64,000 nucleotides of DNA from an uncultured Ruminococcus sp. (GTDB taxonomy: Bacteria; Bacillota; Clostridia; Oscillospirales; Ruminococcaceae), in the NCBI GenBank assembly GCA_947566125.1, contig CANOIR010000004.1, forward strand, positions 1 through 64,000, written 5' to 3'. Within the stretch, counting starts at the first letter, position 1. Each line of letters opens with the position of its first letter. Below, piece by piece: positions 50,158 to 58,441 of this stretch. The notes beneath the pieces were generated by a model. The model did no database searches. It saw only the letters and a list, made by a program, of their open reading frames with translations, and was not told the DNA's origin. The translations under genes and the position numbers were made by a program.

Positions 50158-50842
50158 TATAGCAACTCTTTTTCCGGATATGTGTGAAGCAGTGCTTTCC
50201 GAAAGCATTGTTGGACGTGCAAGGAAAGCAGGACATATAACGGTAAACTGTCATAATATTAGAGATTACACTCTGGATAAACATAGGCGTGTTGACGATG
50301 TGCCTTATGGAGGCGGCAGAGGTATGGTAATGCAGGCAGACCCTATTTATAGATGCTGGGAAGCGATTTGTAAAGATCGTACTGAGAAGCCTCATGCTAT
50401 ATATCTTTCGCCAAAGGGTGCCGTTCTTACTCAAAAAAGAGCTATGGAACTTTCAAAAATGAATGAACTTTTCTTGCTTTGCGGTCATTATGAAGGAATA
50501 GATCAGCGTGTTTTGGATGAAATTATAGATGAAGAAATATCCATAGGAGATTATGTACTTACAGGCGGAGAATTGCCTGCACTTGTACTTACAGATACTA
50601 TTGCACGTATGTGTCCTGGCGTTTTGCCGGAATCAGTGTGCTTTGAAGAGGAAAGTCATTACGGAGGACTGCTTGAGTATCCACACTATACAAGGCCGGA
50701 GATATGGCATGATACAACAGTTCCGCCGGTGCTTTTATCAGGACATCATAAGAATATAGCGGACTGGCGTTTTGCACAAAGCCTTGAAGTGACAAAAGAA
50801 AAGCGACCGGACTTGTATGAGGACTATATTGACAAAATATAA
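50147..50842 (+). CDS. trmD: tRNA (guanine-37-N1) methyltransferase TrmD
   Basis: SAM-dependent SPOUT enzyme that makes m1G37. 231 residues from ATG 50147; GGAGGG lies eight bases before. DIATLFPDM start, VDDVPYGGGRGMVMQ, knot motifs LLCGHYEGIDQRV and SIGDYVLTGGELPALVL. Overlaps rimM by 11 bases. The usual next gene, rplS, is not present; a new promoter and HPr follow. Confidence 0.97.
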   Translation: MQIDIATLFPDMCEAVLSESIVGRARKAGHITVNCHNIRDYTLDKHRRVDDVPYGGGRGMVMQADPIYRCWEAICKDRTEKPHAIYLSPKGAVLTQKRAMELSKMNELFLLCGHYEGIDQRVLDEIIDEEISIGDYVLTGGELPALVLTDTIARMCPGVLPESVCFEEESHYGGLLEYPHYTRPEIWHDTTVPPVLLSGHHKNIADWRFAQSLEVTKEKRPDLYEDYIDKI

Positions 50843-51008
50843 CAAGATTTTTGTTCGCTGTGTCTAAAATGTGGTGTTGAATTTGGTCATTCTAACTACA
50901 ACGCAAATCTTGTAGTTATTATCAACAAAGTTTAGAGCTAAAAAAAACAGAAGTTATGTCAACACGTAGAAATTTAGCTTAAAACCCTAATTTATTGCAA
51001 AATATACG

Positions 51009-51037
51009 TTGACGGCAGGTCTAAAAATCTGTATAAT
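51009..51037 (+). promoter_or_regulatory. Sigma-A promoter of the HPr gene
   Basis: TTGACG, 17-base spacer, TATAAT, about 85 bases before the start codon. A hairpin AACTACAA/TTGTAGTT at 50894-50917 lies upstream. Confidence 0.85.
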
Positions 51038-51122
51038 AGTTAACAGAGACAGAAATCAATGGCTTATCAACTTGGAAACAAAAGTTTCCCTAAAGACTTT
51101 TTATGATAGGAGAGTAATTATT

Positions 51123-51395
51123 ATGTATGTAAAAGACGTTGAAGTTAAGAACCAAGTTGGTCTTCATGCAAGACCTGCAACATTCTTTATTCAGAAGGCT
51201 AATGAATTCCGTGCGTCCATTTGGATCGAAAAGGAAGAACGCCGAGTAAATGCTAAGAGCTTGTTGGGTATCCTTTCTCTGGGTATCATTGGCGGCACAA
51301 ACATTCGCATTATTGCAGACGGTCAGGACGAACAGGCAGCTGTAGACGCTCTGGTAGATCTGGTTGAGAGCGGTTTTAGTGACGAAAACAGATAA
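51123..51395 (+). CDS. ptsH: HPr family phosphocarrier protein
   Basis: 90 residues from ATG 51123 behind AGGAGAG. Active-site His in GLHARPATFF (residue 15-16 region) and the regulatory Ser in NAKSLLGILSLG. So it has both the PTS phosphorylation site and the HPr-kinase site; Crh-type proteins lack the His. No enzyme I gene is adjacent. Gene name by function only. Confidence 0.88.
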   Translation: MYVKDVEVKNQVGLHARPATFFIQKANEFRASIWIEKEERRVNAKSLLGILSLGIIGGTNIRIIADGQDEQAAVDALVDLVESGFSDENR

Positions 51396-51413
51396 GTTTT
51401 TAATTAAATTAAG

Positions 51414-51460
51414 GGGCTGTTGCAGGGGTTTTGAACTGTGGCAGCCTTTTTGTTGTTTTA
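51414..51460 (+). terminator. Terminator after the HPr gene
   Basis: GGCTG...CAGCC stem with a 21-base internal region, followed by TTTTTGTTGTTTT. Confidence 0.65.
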
Positions 51461-51471
51461 ATTTATAAAAC

Positions 51472-51508
51472 AAGCATATCGCCCTCTGGCAGAGGGCTTT
51501 GTATGCTT
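51472..51508. repeat. Two-tier hairpin, possibly a dispersed repeat
   Basis: AAGCATA-tc-GCCCTCT-ggc-AGAGGGC-tttg-TATGCTT: two perfect seven-pair stems stacked with a small internal loop. No T run. The sequence after it (to about 51575) holds GTCG..CGAC and GAGC..GCTC pairs, so the whole 100-base stretch is structured. Confidence 0.55.
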
Positions 51509-51596
51509 TAAATGATTAAAAAAGTAAAGGGTGGGAGTCGTAGAGCGGTCGAGTTAGCGACAGCTCAAGAAAAAATAAATTTTATTGGCTAAGTGC

Positions 51597-51625
51597 TTGC
51601 ATAATAAAGCGAAATATAGTATAAT
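51597..51625 (+). promoter_or_regulatory. Promoter of the 51.7 kb lipoprotein
   Basis: TTGCAT, 17-base spacer, TATAAT, 70 bases before the start codon. Confidence 0.75.
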
Positions 51626-51695
51626 ATGTCTAATTGGAAGTAATCAACGATTTTTGATTGAAACATTTGACATATATTACAGAGGTGTAAACAAT

Positions 51696-52607
51696 ATGAA
51701 TATGAAAAAGAGTATGGCTGTTATACTTATGATGATCTGTGCATTATGTATTGGAGGCTGTTCAAATGACGGCGATTCGGTGTCAGAAAAGGAAGCTTTG
51801 GCGGTTAATGATATAACATCATCAACAACACCTAAAGTGACTGAAAATACATCAGTTGTCAGTACAGAAGAGTCCGCTTTGGAAAGTGACGCTACTGATA
51901 ATAATATTGGCAGTAGCAGCAGTACAGCTGAAAGTGAAATGAATATTACCACACAGCTGATCGTTAATAATGGACAAGGCGGTGGAAATCCAGCTCCGTC
52001 TTTTACCGTGCCGGTAAATAATAATCAGAATAATTTTCAGGATAACAGTGTTGGAAATAATAATGTAAATAATAATGGCAATAATAATAACGGTAACAAT
52101 AGCACAGGTATACCGGTTGAAACTGTTGAAACCGCAAATGGAAATATGGATATAAGCGGAAAGAGTGAAGTTGAATGGATAGCGGAAGCACAGGAGCTTT
52201 ACAAAGAAGGTTGCAATATTTCATATAGGTATCTCTGTACAGGAAGTGAATTCCCGTTTGACAGAGATAACCTTGAAATTCTGGATAAAACATATTTTCT
52301 CACAACTTGTACATCTTTTGAAGATGCAACATCACCTTACTATGAAATCTTCAGCCGAGAATATCACGGCAGTGATTTTGATGATTTGCTTGTTTCACAA
52401 AACGGTAAGCTTTATGCTGCGAGATTTGCCAGAGGAATGGATATGACATATATTTCATCGGAAGTAGAAAGTCTTAAATCCGTATCAGATAAAGAAATAG
52501 TATTCAATGTTGTTGTAGAATATGAGGACAGTGAAACGACAAATGAATTCACACTTGTTCCAGAAAATGGAGTTTGGAAGATAGGTAAGTTCACATTGCC
52601 ATATTGA
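51696..52607 (+). CDS. Lipoprotein with Asn/Ser-rich linker, function unknown
   Basis: 303 residues from ATG 51696, eight bases after GAGGTG; the frame is open further up but without a site. Lipobox IGGC at about residues 18-21, then a roughly 130-residue Ser/Thr then Asn-rich linker, then a globular C-domain (EWIAEAQELYKEGCNISYRYLCTGSEFPFD...) of about 150 residues with no motif I recognise. It converges on spoIVB. Confidence 0.68.
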   Translation: MNMKKSMAVILMMICALCIGGCSNDGDSVSEKEALAVNDITSSTTPKVTENTSVVSTEESALESDATDNNIGSSSSTAESEMNITTQLIVNNGQGGGNPAPSFTVPVNNNQNNFQDNSVGNNNVNNNGNNNNGNNSTGIPVETVETANGNMDISGKSEVEWIAEAQELYKEGCNISYRYLCTGSEFPFDRDNLEILDKTYFLTTCTSFEDATSPYYEIFSREYHGSDFDDLLVSQNGKLYAARFARGMDMTYISSEVESLKSVSDKEIVFNVVVEYEDSETTNEFTLVPENGVWKIGKFTLPY

Positions 52608-52621
52608 TAAGCGGTATTATT

Positions 52622-53827
52622 TTAAGTTGTACCATATCTGTACATGTTTTCACAGAATATTCCATAGCCTCTTGCAGGGTCGTCCACAAATACATGAGTA
52701 ACTGCTCCTACAAGTTTACCGTTTTGAATTATCGGTGAACCGCTCATGCCTTGAACTATTCCGCCAGTATTATTGATAAGACGTTCATCTGTTATGTGTA
52801 TTACCATATTTTTGGTGTTGTCTTTACCGGTTTGGTCTATATCTTCAATTTCTGCGCTGTAGTGAACAGGTTCGTTGTTGTCGATCGTACATATTATTTC
52901 CGCTTTTCCGGTTTTTATCTCTTGTTTAAATGCCATTGGAACGGCTTCCTTTTTGGGATAGGCGGCAGACATTTTTCCAAATACTCCGCAGCGGTTGTTG
53001 CAAAGAAGTGAGCCTGTATCGCTGTTTCCGCTGAATTCTCCTTCAAGCATACCTGGTTCGCCTTTTTCACCTTTTATAATATCTTTAATTGTTACCGGAC
53101 AGGCACTTCCTTCGCTTATTGGAATACATACTCCTGTATCGCTGTCGCAAATAGGGTGACCAAGTCCGCCGAATGTCGTTGATTCAGGGTCGTAAAATGT
53201 CATTGTTCCAATTCCGGCAAGACTATCACGCACCCAGATCCCAGCGGTGTAGCAATCTTCGGAGAGAGAGTATGCAGGTATAAGTTGACAGCTTTTTTGT
53301 TTTCCATCACGTGTGAATTCAATTTCTACTTTATCGCCGTTTGCTTTGCAAATAGCGTCTTTTAATGATGCATTTGATGTTACAATATTGCCGTCCACTG
53401 ATTCTATTATATCTCCTGCACGAAGACCGGCGTCCTTTGCAGGACAAATCGAACCATCTTTTGTATCTGCCGAACCGAGCCGTATTACCATAACACCGTC
53501 CATTTTTAGTCGTATTCCAAAGGGTTCTCCACCGGGTATAAGCATTGGAGTATCAATTTCTTCTATATCAGCAGTTTTAACAGGAATTACACCAAAAAGT
53601 TTTAGCGATGCCGTACAAGTGCTTGATGAATTCTGATAAAAAGCGGCAAGTGAATCTTCTTTGGCAGTATCTGCTGTAATAGGCAGAAATGTTGAAAGTT
53701 CTAGATCACTGCCTGATGATATATAATAACTGTCGGATAACTTGAATGAATAATATCCGGCAGCTGTAAAAGTGTTTAGTAAAGCAGCGGAAAGTAAGAT
53801 CGCTGTAATGCGAAGATGTTTAAACAT
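52622..53827 (-). CDS. spoIVB: SpoIVB peptidase (S55)
   Basis: Forespore serine peptidase that signals to the mother cell to activate pro-sigma-K in Bacillus. 401 residues from the ATG at 53827 behind AAGAAGG. One N-terminal membrane segment, PDZ domain (about 100-180, GLRAGDIIESVDGNIV), then the S55 domain: GIWVRDSLAGIGTMTFYDP, His224 in GGLGHPI, an Asp in HITDERL (347), and Ser364 in GMSGSPII, followed by GAVTHVFVDDPARGYGIF. Divergent from spo0A rather than directly upstream in the same direction as in Bacillus. Confidence 0.95.
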   Translation of the reverse strand: MFKHLRITAILLSAALLNTFTAAGYYSFKLSDSYYISSGSDLELSTFLPITADTAKEDSLAAFYQNSSSTCTASLKLFGVIPVKTADIEEIDTPMLIPGGEPFGIRLKMDGVMVIRLGSADTKDGSICPAKDAGLRAGDIIESVDGNIVTSNASLKDAICKANGDKVEIEFTRDGKQKSCQLIPAYSLSEDCYTAGIWVRDSLAGIGTMTFYDPESTTFGGLGHPICDSDTGVCIPISEGSACPVTIKDIIKGEKGEPGMLEGEFSGNSDTGSLLCNNRCGVFGKMSAAYPKKEAVPMAFKQEIKTGKAEIICTIDNNEPVHYSAEIEDIDQTGKDNTKNMVIHITDERLINNTGGIVQGMSGSPIIQNGKLVGAVTHVFVDDPARGYGIFCENMYRYGTT

Positions 53828-54101
53828 AGATGACCTTCTTTCTGTTTTATATTTTGTCTTTTTATAATTTTTATGAAAGCTTGCGTTTATAATATGAGCA
53901 TTAAAGAATTTTTTATTAGCGAAAAAAGCAGGCAATTGTGTTTCCTGAAAAACAAAAAAATTTTTTTTAAAGCTTTAAATCATAACAATAAAGAGATTAT
54001 AAATTGAGCAAAGTATATGAAGTCTGAAGAAAGCTTAAAAAATGCATGTTTTCGGCAAAAAATATTATGAAATCATTGACATCTTACGACAAAGCTGAAT
54101 C

Positions 54102-54130
54102 TTGTGGAAAACTCTCGCATTGTGTTAAAA
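54102..54130 (+). promoter_or_regulatory. Possible spo0A promoter with 0A-box-like sites
   Basis: TTGTGG, 17-base spacer, TTAAAA. The -35 region TTGTGGAAAA is one base off a 0A box (TTGTCGAAAA). A second site, TTTGTCGTA on the minus strand (54085-54093), lies about ten bases upstream. Autoregulation by Spo0A is plausible. Confidence 0.45.
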
Positions 54131-54156
54131 TATTAGAGCAGGTGAGAGGAGGATAT

Positions 54157-54927
54157 ATGAATCACAAGGTTAAAGTATTGATCGGTGATGACAGCGTAGA
54201 ATATGGTCTTTCTTGTGCTAATTGCTTTCGTGCAAAAGGAATTTATACAGTTACACGCAAAAAGGACGGAAAAGTTTTGCTTGAGTCGATACAAGCAGAT
54301 TGTCCTGAAGTCGTGATTATGGATGCAGTTATGCTGCATTATGATGCGGTAGAGGTAATGACAAAACTTCGGGCATTGGGAGGAAAGCTTCCTTATTTTA
54401 TTATTACCTCAGCGTATGATAATGCGTTTCTTGAAAGGCAGGTAGTAGAGGCAGGAGCTACATATTTTGTACAAAGACCTTTTGATAATGAGATGATGTG
54501 CAGTAGAGCTCAAAAGCTTTTGTGCGGAGAACCAGTTCAAAAGATAAGTGAATCACACGATCTTGAAGTAATAGTAACCGAAATGATTCATCAGCTTGGA
54601 GTACCTGCACATATAAAAGGCTATCATTATTTAAGATCAGCTATACTTATGGCAATAGATGATAACGAGCTGTTGGAAAGTATAACAAAGCTTTTATATC
54701 CAAGTGTAGCAAAGAAGTATGAAACCACTTCCTCAAGAGTTGAAAGGGCAATACGTCATGCGATTGAAATTGCGTGGGACAGAGGCAATATAGAAACATT
54801 GAATTCGTTTTTCGGCTATACGGTAAATACTTGTAAAGGAAAGCCGACTAATTCAGAGTTTATAGCGCTTATTACGGACAAGCTGCGTTTGCAGTACAGA
54901 AACAATAGTATAAAGAAATTTGCATAA
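54157..54927 (+). CDS. spo0A: Sporulation master regulator Spo0A
   Basis: 256 residues from ATG 54157 behind GAGAGGAGG. Receiver domain: acidic pair Asp11/Asp12, phospho-acceptor Asp56 (VVIMDAVM), Thr84 (FIITSAYD), but the invariant Lys of KPFD is Arg107 (FVQRPFD). C-terminal Spo0A DNA-binding domain is strongly conserved: [67 protein letters not shown]. Controls entry into sporulation. Confidence 0.96.
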   Translation: MNHKVKVLIGDDSVEYGLSCANCFRAKGIYTVTRKKDGKVLLESIQADCPEVVIMDAVMLHYDAVEVMTKLRALGGKLPYFIITSAYDNAFLERQVVEAGATYFVQRPFDNEMMCSRAQKLLCGEPVQKISESHDLEVIVTEMIHQLGVPAHIKGYHYLRSAILMAIDDNELLESITKLLYPSVAKKYETTSSRVERAIRHAIEIAWDRGNIETLNSFFGYTVNTCKGKPTNSEFIALITDKLRLQYRNNSIKKFA

Positions 54928-54930
54928 TGC

Positions 54931-54959
54931 TTGCATAAATACTCCTTATGTGTTATAAT
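54931..54959 (+). promoter_or_regulatory. Promoter of the flavoreductase gene
   Basis: TTGCAT, 17-base spacer, TATAAT. Confidence 0.75.
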
Positions 54960-55022
54960 ATGTTATAATGTTTAGTATATGGCTAAAGTTTGTGACATTT
55001 ATAGAGAGGAGCAGGTATTGAA

Positions 55023-55529
55023 ATGGGCTTTGTAAAGAAAAATGTTTATGAATTAAGTGGCAATCCATTTAATGAGATAGGCAAGGAATGGTTTCTCATA
55101 ACAGCAGGCAATGGTGAAAATTACAACACAATGACTGCATCATGGGGATTTATGGGAGTAATGTGGGGTACGCCTTCAATTTTGTGTGCAGTGCGTACAA
55201 ATCGACATACTTTTAAATTTATGGAAGACAGTGATATATATACTATCAGTTTCTTTGATGAAAGTTATAGAAATGCACTTAATTTTTGCGGTACAAAATC
55301 CGGCAGAGATTATGACAAGGCAAAGGAAACAGGTCTTACGCCTATTGAGATTGACGGAGCAGTGACATTTGAGCAGGCAAAGCGTGTTTTTGTTTGCAAA
55401 AAGAGATATTCTGAAATGATGAATCAAGAATCTTTTACTGAAAAGTCAACTTATGATAAGTGGTACAGCACTGACCCTATGCACAAGCAGTATATAGGTG
55501 AGATCATAGCTGTATATGAAAATGAATAA
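55023..55529 (+). CDS. Flavin reductase-like FMN-binding protein
   Basis: 168 residues, split-barrel flavoprotein. FLITAGNGENYNTMTASWGFMGVMWGTPSILCAVRTNRHTFKFME and YTISFFDESYRNALNFCGTKSGRDYDK are typical of the FlrA/flavoredoxin-like group. Redox partner unknown. GAGAGGAG ribosome site; single gene. Confidence 0.88.
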   Translation: MGFVKKNVYELSGNPFNEIGKEWFLITAGNGENYNTMTASWGFMGVMWGTPSILCAVRTNRHTFKFMEDSDIYTISFFDESYRNALNFCGTKSGRDYDKAKETGLTPIEIDGAVTFEQAKRVFVCKKRYSEMMNQESFTEKSTYDKWYSTDPMHKQYIGEIIAVYENE

Positions 55530-55537
55530 CATTAGCT

Positions 55538-55580
55538 AAAAAAGAGCTGCTGTGGGAAATCCATGGCAGTTCTTTTTATT
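55538..55580 (+). terminator. Terminator after the flavoreductase gene
   Basis: AAAAAGAGCTGC/GCAGTTCTTTTT stem with an inner TGG/CCA pairing, followed by TTTTTATTATT. Confidence 0.8.
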
Positions 55581-55684
55581 ATTTATTATAAGCTATAAAG
55601 CATGGCGAAATATGATGAAAGGTGATATGTATAATATGATTACTTTAATCCAAAAAAATATAATTATTATATGAATAATATATA

Positions 55685-55713
55685 TTGACTTTTAAATTAA
55701 ATTATAGTATAAT
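55685..55713 (+). promoter_or_regulatory. Promoter of the N-dockerin protease operon
   Basis: TTGACT, 17-base spacer, TATAAT, followed by a leader of about 115 AT-rich bases. Confidence 0.8.
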
Positions 55714-55833
55714 TTAATTGATGATAAAAATTATTGCAGGTGATTTTTATAAGTATATTTTTTGCCAAATTATGGTCTTTTTATTTTTAATTTTTCATCA
55801 TTATATATAACTTATAAAGGAGCGATGTATTAT

Positions 55834-57075
55834 ATGAGGAAAACAAATAAGCTATCGGCTTTGACCATAGCGGCGTGTATTTCTGTGGGATTAGCAGTGC
55901 CACTTAATTTGGGCAGTGTTACTGCTGATGCGGCAACGTGGAAATGTGGAGATGTTGATAATGATGGTCAATTAACCATGATGGATCAAGTGAGTCTTAA
56001 TAAATATCTTGTTGGCAAGATAGAACTTGTTGATTATACCAAGGCTGATACAAATGCTGATTGTCTTGTTGACATTGTTGACAGCAAAATTTTGCTTATG
56101 CGTTTGGCTAATCAGGTATCAGCACTGCCGTATACAAGGTATGGTGGAGGTTCACAGTACGCAAATGTTGGTGCCAAATCTGTTAATGAATCAAGAGAAT
56201 ATACTATATTTGATGCTAAAACGGGAGAGGCAGTAAATAGCTATATTTTAGATTCAAATCCAATTAATGATAATGCAAGAGCTATTATTGGCAAAGATGA
56301 CAGGTATAGAGATGATTCATTGCCTGGTGTAGTTAAGATTTTTGTTGATGGTTTGTCAAGTACTGGATTTGTTGTTGATGATCATACTATAGCTACAGCT
56401 GCTCATTGTGTTTTTAATTCTGGCACTATTTCAACTTCTGGTTTTAATTATTCTGAAGCATCAGTAGATGAGATACGAGTTATTGGCAAATCAGGTAATC
56501 TCATAAAAACGATTAGCGGAATGTATAATGTTCATGTTCCTAACTCATATATTTCAAATATGGTAGCAGCCAGAAATGCCCATAAAAATAATAATGAAGA
56601 ACTTAAACAAGAAAAATTAAAAATTGCTAATGCTTATGATTATGCACTTATAACTGTAGAAGAAGATCTTAGCGAATATGCTTGCTTTGATCTTGGCATA
56701 GCAACAGATGGTATGATGTCAGATTCACAGAAATTATATTGTACCGGTTTTCCAGATAGAGCATTAGGAGTAGGCGTAAATTTTTCTACTGATAAACGTT
56801 TTACTGGTGAGGGTTATATGCAGCCGGATTTGTTGTCAGAATTTCCTGAAAGAAAAATTTATTATAATATAGATATGTCAGGAGGCAACAGCGGCGGTCC
56901 TGTTTATGTAAAAAACACGATAGGCACTACAACATATTATACAGTTGTTGGTATAAATACACAAGCAGTGGATTCAGATAACGATGGGCATGAAGATATA
57001 AACAACGGAACTCAAATGACAACTGAACTTTTACATTTTTACAAAAACAACGAGTATATAGAATGGGGTGAATAA
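55834..57075 (+). CDS. Secreted trypsin-like serine protease with N-terminal dockerin
   Basis: 413 residues from ATG 55834 (GGAG eleven bases before). Signal peptide to about residue 34, then directly a dockerin: CGDVDNDGQLTMMDQVSLNKYL and ADTNADCLVDIVDSKILLMRL (about 37-92). The protease domain follows with a complete triad: His191 (TAAHCVF), Asp269 (NAYDYALI), Ser353 (GGNSGGPVYV), in the style of V8/glutamyl endopeptidases. Dockerin before the catalytic domain is the reverse of the usual order. Two bases separate it from the next gene. Confidence 0.85.
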   Translation: MRKTNKLSALTIAACISVGLAVPLNLGSVTADAATWKCGDVDNDGQLTMMDQVSLNKYLVGKIELVDYTKADTNADCLVDIVDSKILLMRLANQVSALPYTRYGGGSQYANVGAKSVNESREYTIFDAKTGEAVNSYILDSNPINDNARAIIGKDDRYRDDSLPGVVKIFVDGLSSTGFVVDDHTIATAAHCVFNSGTISTSGFNYSEASVDEIRVIGKSGNLIKTISGMYNVHVPNSYISNMVAARNAHKNNNEELKQEKLKIANAYDYALITVEEDLSEYACFDLGIATDGMMSDSQKLYCTGFPDRALGVGVNFSTDKRFTGEGYMQPDLLSEFPERKIYYNIDMSGGNSGGPVYVKNTIGTTTYYTVVGINTQAVDSDNDGHEDINNGTQMTTELLHFYKNNEYIEWGE

Positions 57076-57077
57076 TT

Positions 57078-58178
57078 ATGAAAAAAACAAGTAAAATTTT
57101 ATCTCTTATTTTAGGAGCATCAATGGCAGCAAGTGCAGTGCCTAGTGTTTTAGCAAGTGCAGATTATCGTTACTATCCTATGGAAGACTTTGATATTACA
57201 AAACCACCTATAGATTATTCATATTTTCAGGATACAGATCTTTATAAAGATAATATAGACGATTTTGGCATATATAGAGGATTAGCATATAGAAGTGATG
57301 TAGCAACAGATATAGTTGCTGTATACCGTGATTTCGATACTAATTACTTACATCTTACAGTTACTGATGATAAATGGGAAGAAATTTACGATAAGTATAA
57401 AGATAGGCTTGGTCTAAGCTGCACCGGAAAACTTCCTGATAATACTGTCCATATGAATGAAAATACTGAATTTGGTAAAGACTGCACTCCGGAAGAGTGT
57501 AAAGAGCTTATAGAAGAAAAGAAAAATGAAATAAAACAAAAATACGAAATAATTATGAATATGTGTTCTGAGATGTATAAAGCCGGATGTATATCTGAGG
57601 CGAGATACGTACCTATCAATGTAGGTTATGAATATTATTATGAAATAAATGCAAGAAGTTTTCGTATTAAGGATTATGGAGATATTACCATTGAAGATAT
57701 TGAAAATGTCATCAATTCTGTTTCAGATAAATGTGATGTTAGTGTAGATGCTGAAGGAGCATATTTTGTTAGTGTTAACATTGACGGCGGAACGGAATTG
57801 TTAGATGAATTCAATGCGGTTATCAATGCGATTGAAGAAAAGTATAGCGACAGCTGTAAGATCGATATTTTTACTTGGTATCGTGATATAGCTATGGCGC
57901 CAAGGCATAGGGCAATATATGATCCATTAACTATCGACCTTATAGCAGAACTTGAGAAAAATGCAGGTATTGCCTACGGCGATGCAAACACTGATAATCA
58001 TATAGGCATTCAAGATGCTGTTTTAATGAACAAATTTATGGTTGGTGCCGTTGATTTTAATGAAGACCAGGACAAAGTCACTGATTTGAACGGCGACAAT
58101 GTTGTAGACAGCGAAGATTTAGGCATTCTTTTGCAATATCTTGTTGATGATATTGATACATTTCCAGTAGCAGAATAA
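57078..58178 (+). CDS. Secreted dockerin protein coupled to the protease
   Basis: 366 residues. Signal peptide MKKTSKILSLILGASMAAS..ASA shares its first nine residues with the 36492 protein. The middle has the same recurring units as that paralogue (IIMNMCSEMYKAGCISEARYVPI, ENVINSVSDKCDVSVD, DEFNAVINAIEEKYSDSCKIDIF) and no catalytic motif. C-terminal dockerin: GDANTDNHIGIQDAVLMNKFM and TDLNGDNVVDSEDLGILLQYL. Start codon two bases after the protease stop, with GGGGTG inside the protease end, so translation is coupled. A partner, inhibitor or substrate role for the protease is inference. Confidence 0.78.
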   Translation: MKKTSKILSLILGASMAASAVPSVLASADYRYYPMEDFDITKPPIDYSYFQDTDLYKDNIDDFGIYRGLAYRSDVATDIVAVYRDFDTNYLHLTVTDDKWEEIYDKYKDRLGLSCTGKLPDNTVHMNENTEFGKDCTPEECKELIEEKKNEIKQKYEIIMNMCSEMYKAGCISEARYVPINVGYEYYYEINARSFRIKDYGDITIEDIENVINSVSDKCDVSVDAEGAYFVSVNIDGGTELLDEFNAVINAIEEKYSDSCKIDIFTWYRDIAMAPRHRAIYDPLTIDLIAELEKNAGIAYGDANTDNHIGIQDAVLMNKFMVGAVDFNEDQDKVTDLNGDNVVDSEDLGILLQYLVDDIDTFPVAE

Positions 58179-58186
58179 GTATAAAT

Positions 58187-58222
58187 AAAGCCGGCTTGCA
58201 TATATGTAAGCCGGCTTTTGCA
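58187..58222 (+). terminator. Terminator after the protease operon
   Basis: Perfect AAAGCCGGCTT/AAGCCGGCTTT stem, ten-base AT loop, then TTTTGC. Confidence 0.8.
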
Positions 58223-58309
58223 TAAATACAAGTAATATACAGGAAAGCAGGATATTTTATACATAAATAATGTATAAATTACATATTTAAGCCGAAAATA
58301 AAAATATTT

Positions 58310-58327
58310 TACGTATATTTATGCAAA
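58310..58327 (+). promoter_or_regulatory. ARG box (ArgR operator)
   Basis: TACGTATATTTATGCAAA fits the ArgR/AhrC half-site pair consensus TNTGNATWWWWATNCANA at all but one specified position. It lies four bases before the -35 of the argG promoter. A second palindrome, TGTA-TAAAT-TACA, lies at 58271-58283. Arginine repression of the operon is inferred. Confidence 0.72.
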
Positions 58328-58331
58328 ACCC

Positions 58332-58359
58332 TTGACATTTTAGAAAAAGCGTGTATAAT
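58332..58359 (+). promoter_or_regulatory. Promoter of the arginine operon
   Basis: TTGACA, 16-base spacer, TATAAT, 82 bases before argG. Confidence 0.88.
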
Positions 58360-58441
58360 AAGAAATAGATTAAAAAATAACTGCGTTAGCAGTAATGTTA
58401 TGATTGATATTATTATAACTAATATATAAGGAGAGATTATC

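Noticed and set aside
51123-51395. HPr gene as Crh
   Set aside because: The phospho-accepting His (GLHARPATFF) is present, so it is HPr rather than Crh.
53850-53950. Sigma-G-like promoter before spoIVB (CATATTA -10)
   Set aside because: The -10 is close to consensus, but no -35 fits at the right distance; too weak to call.
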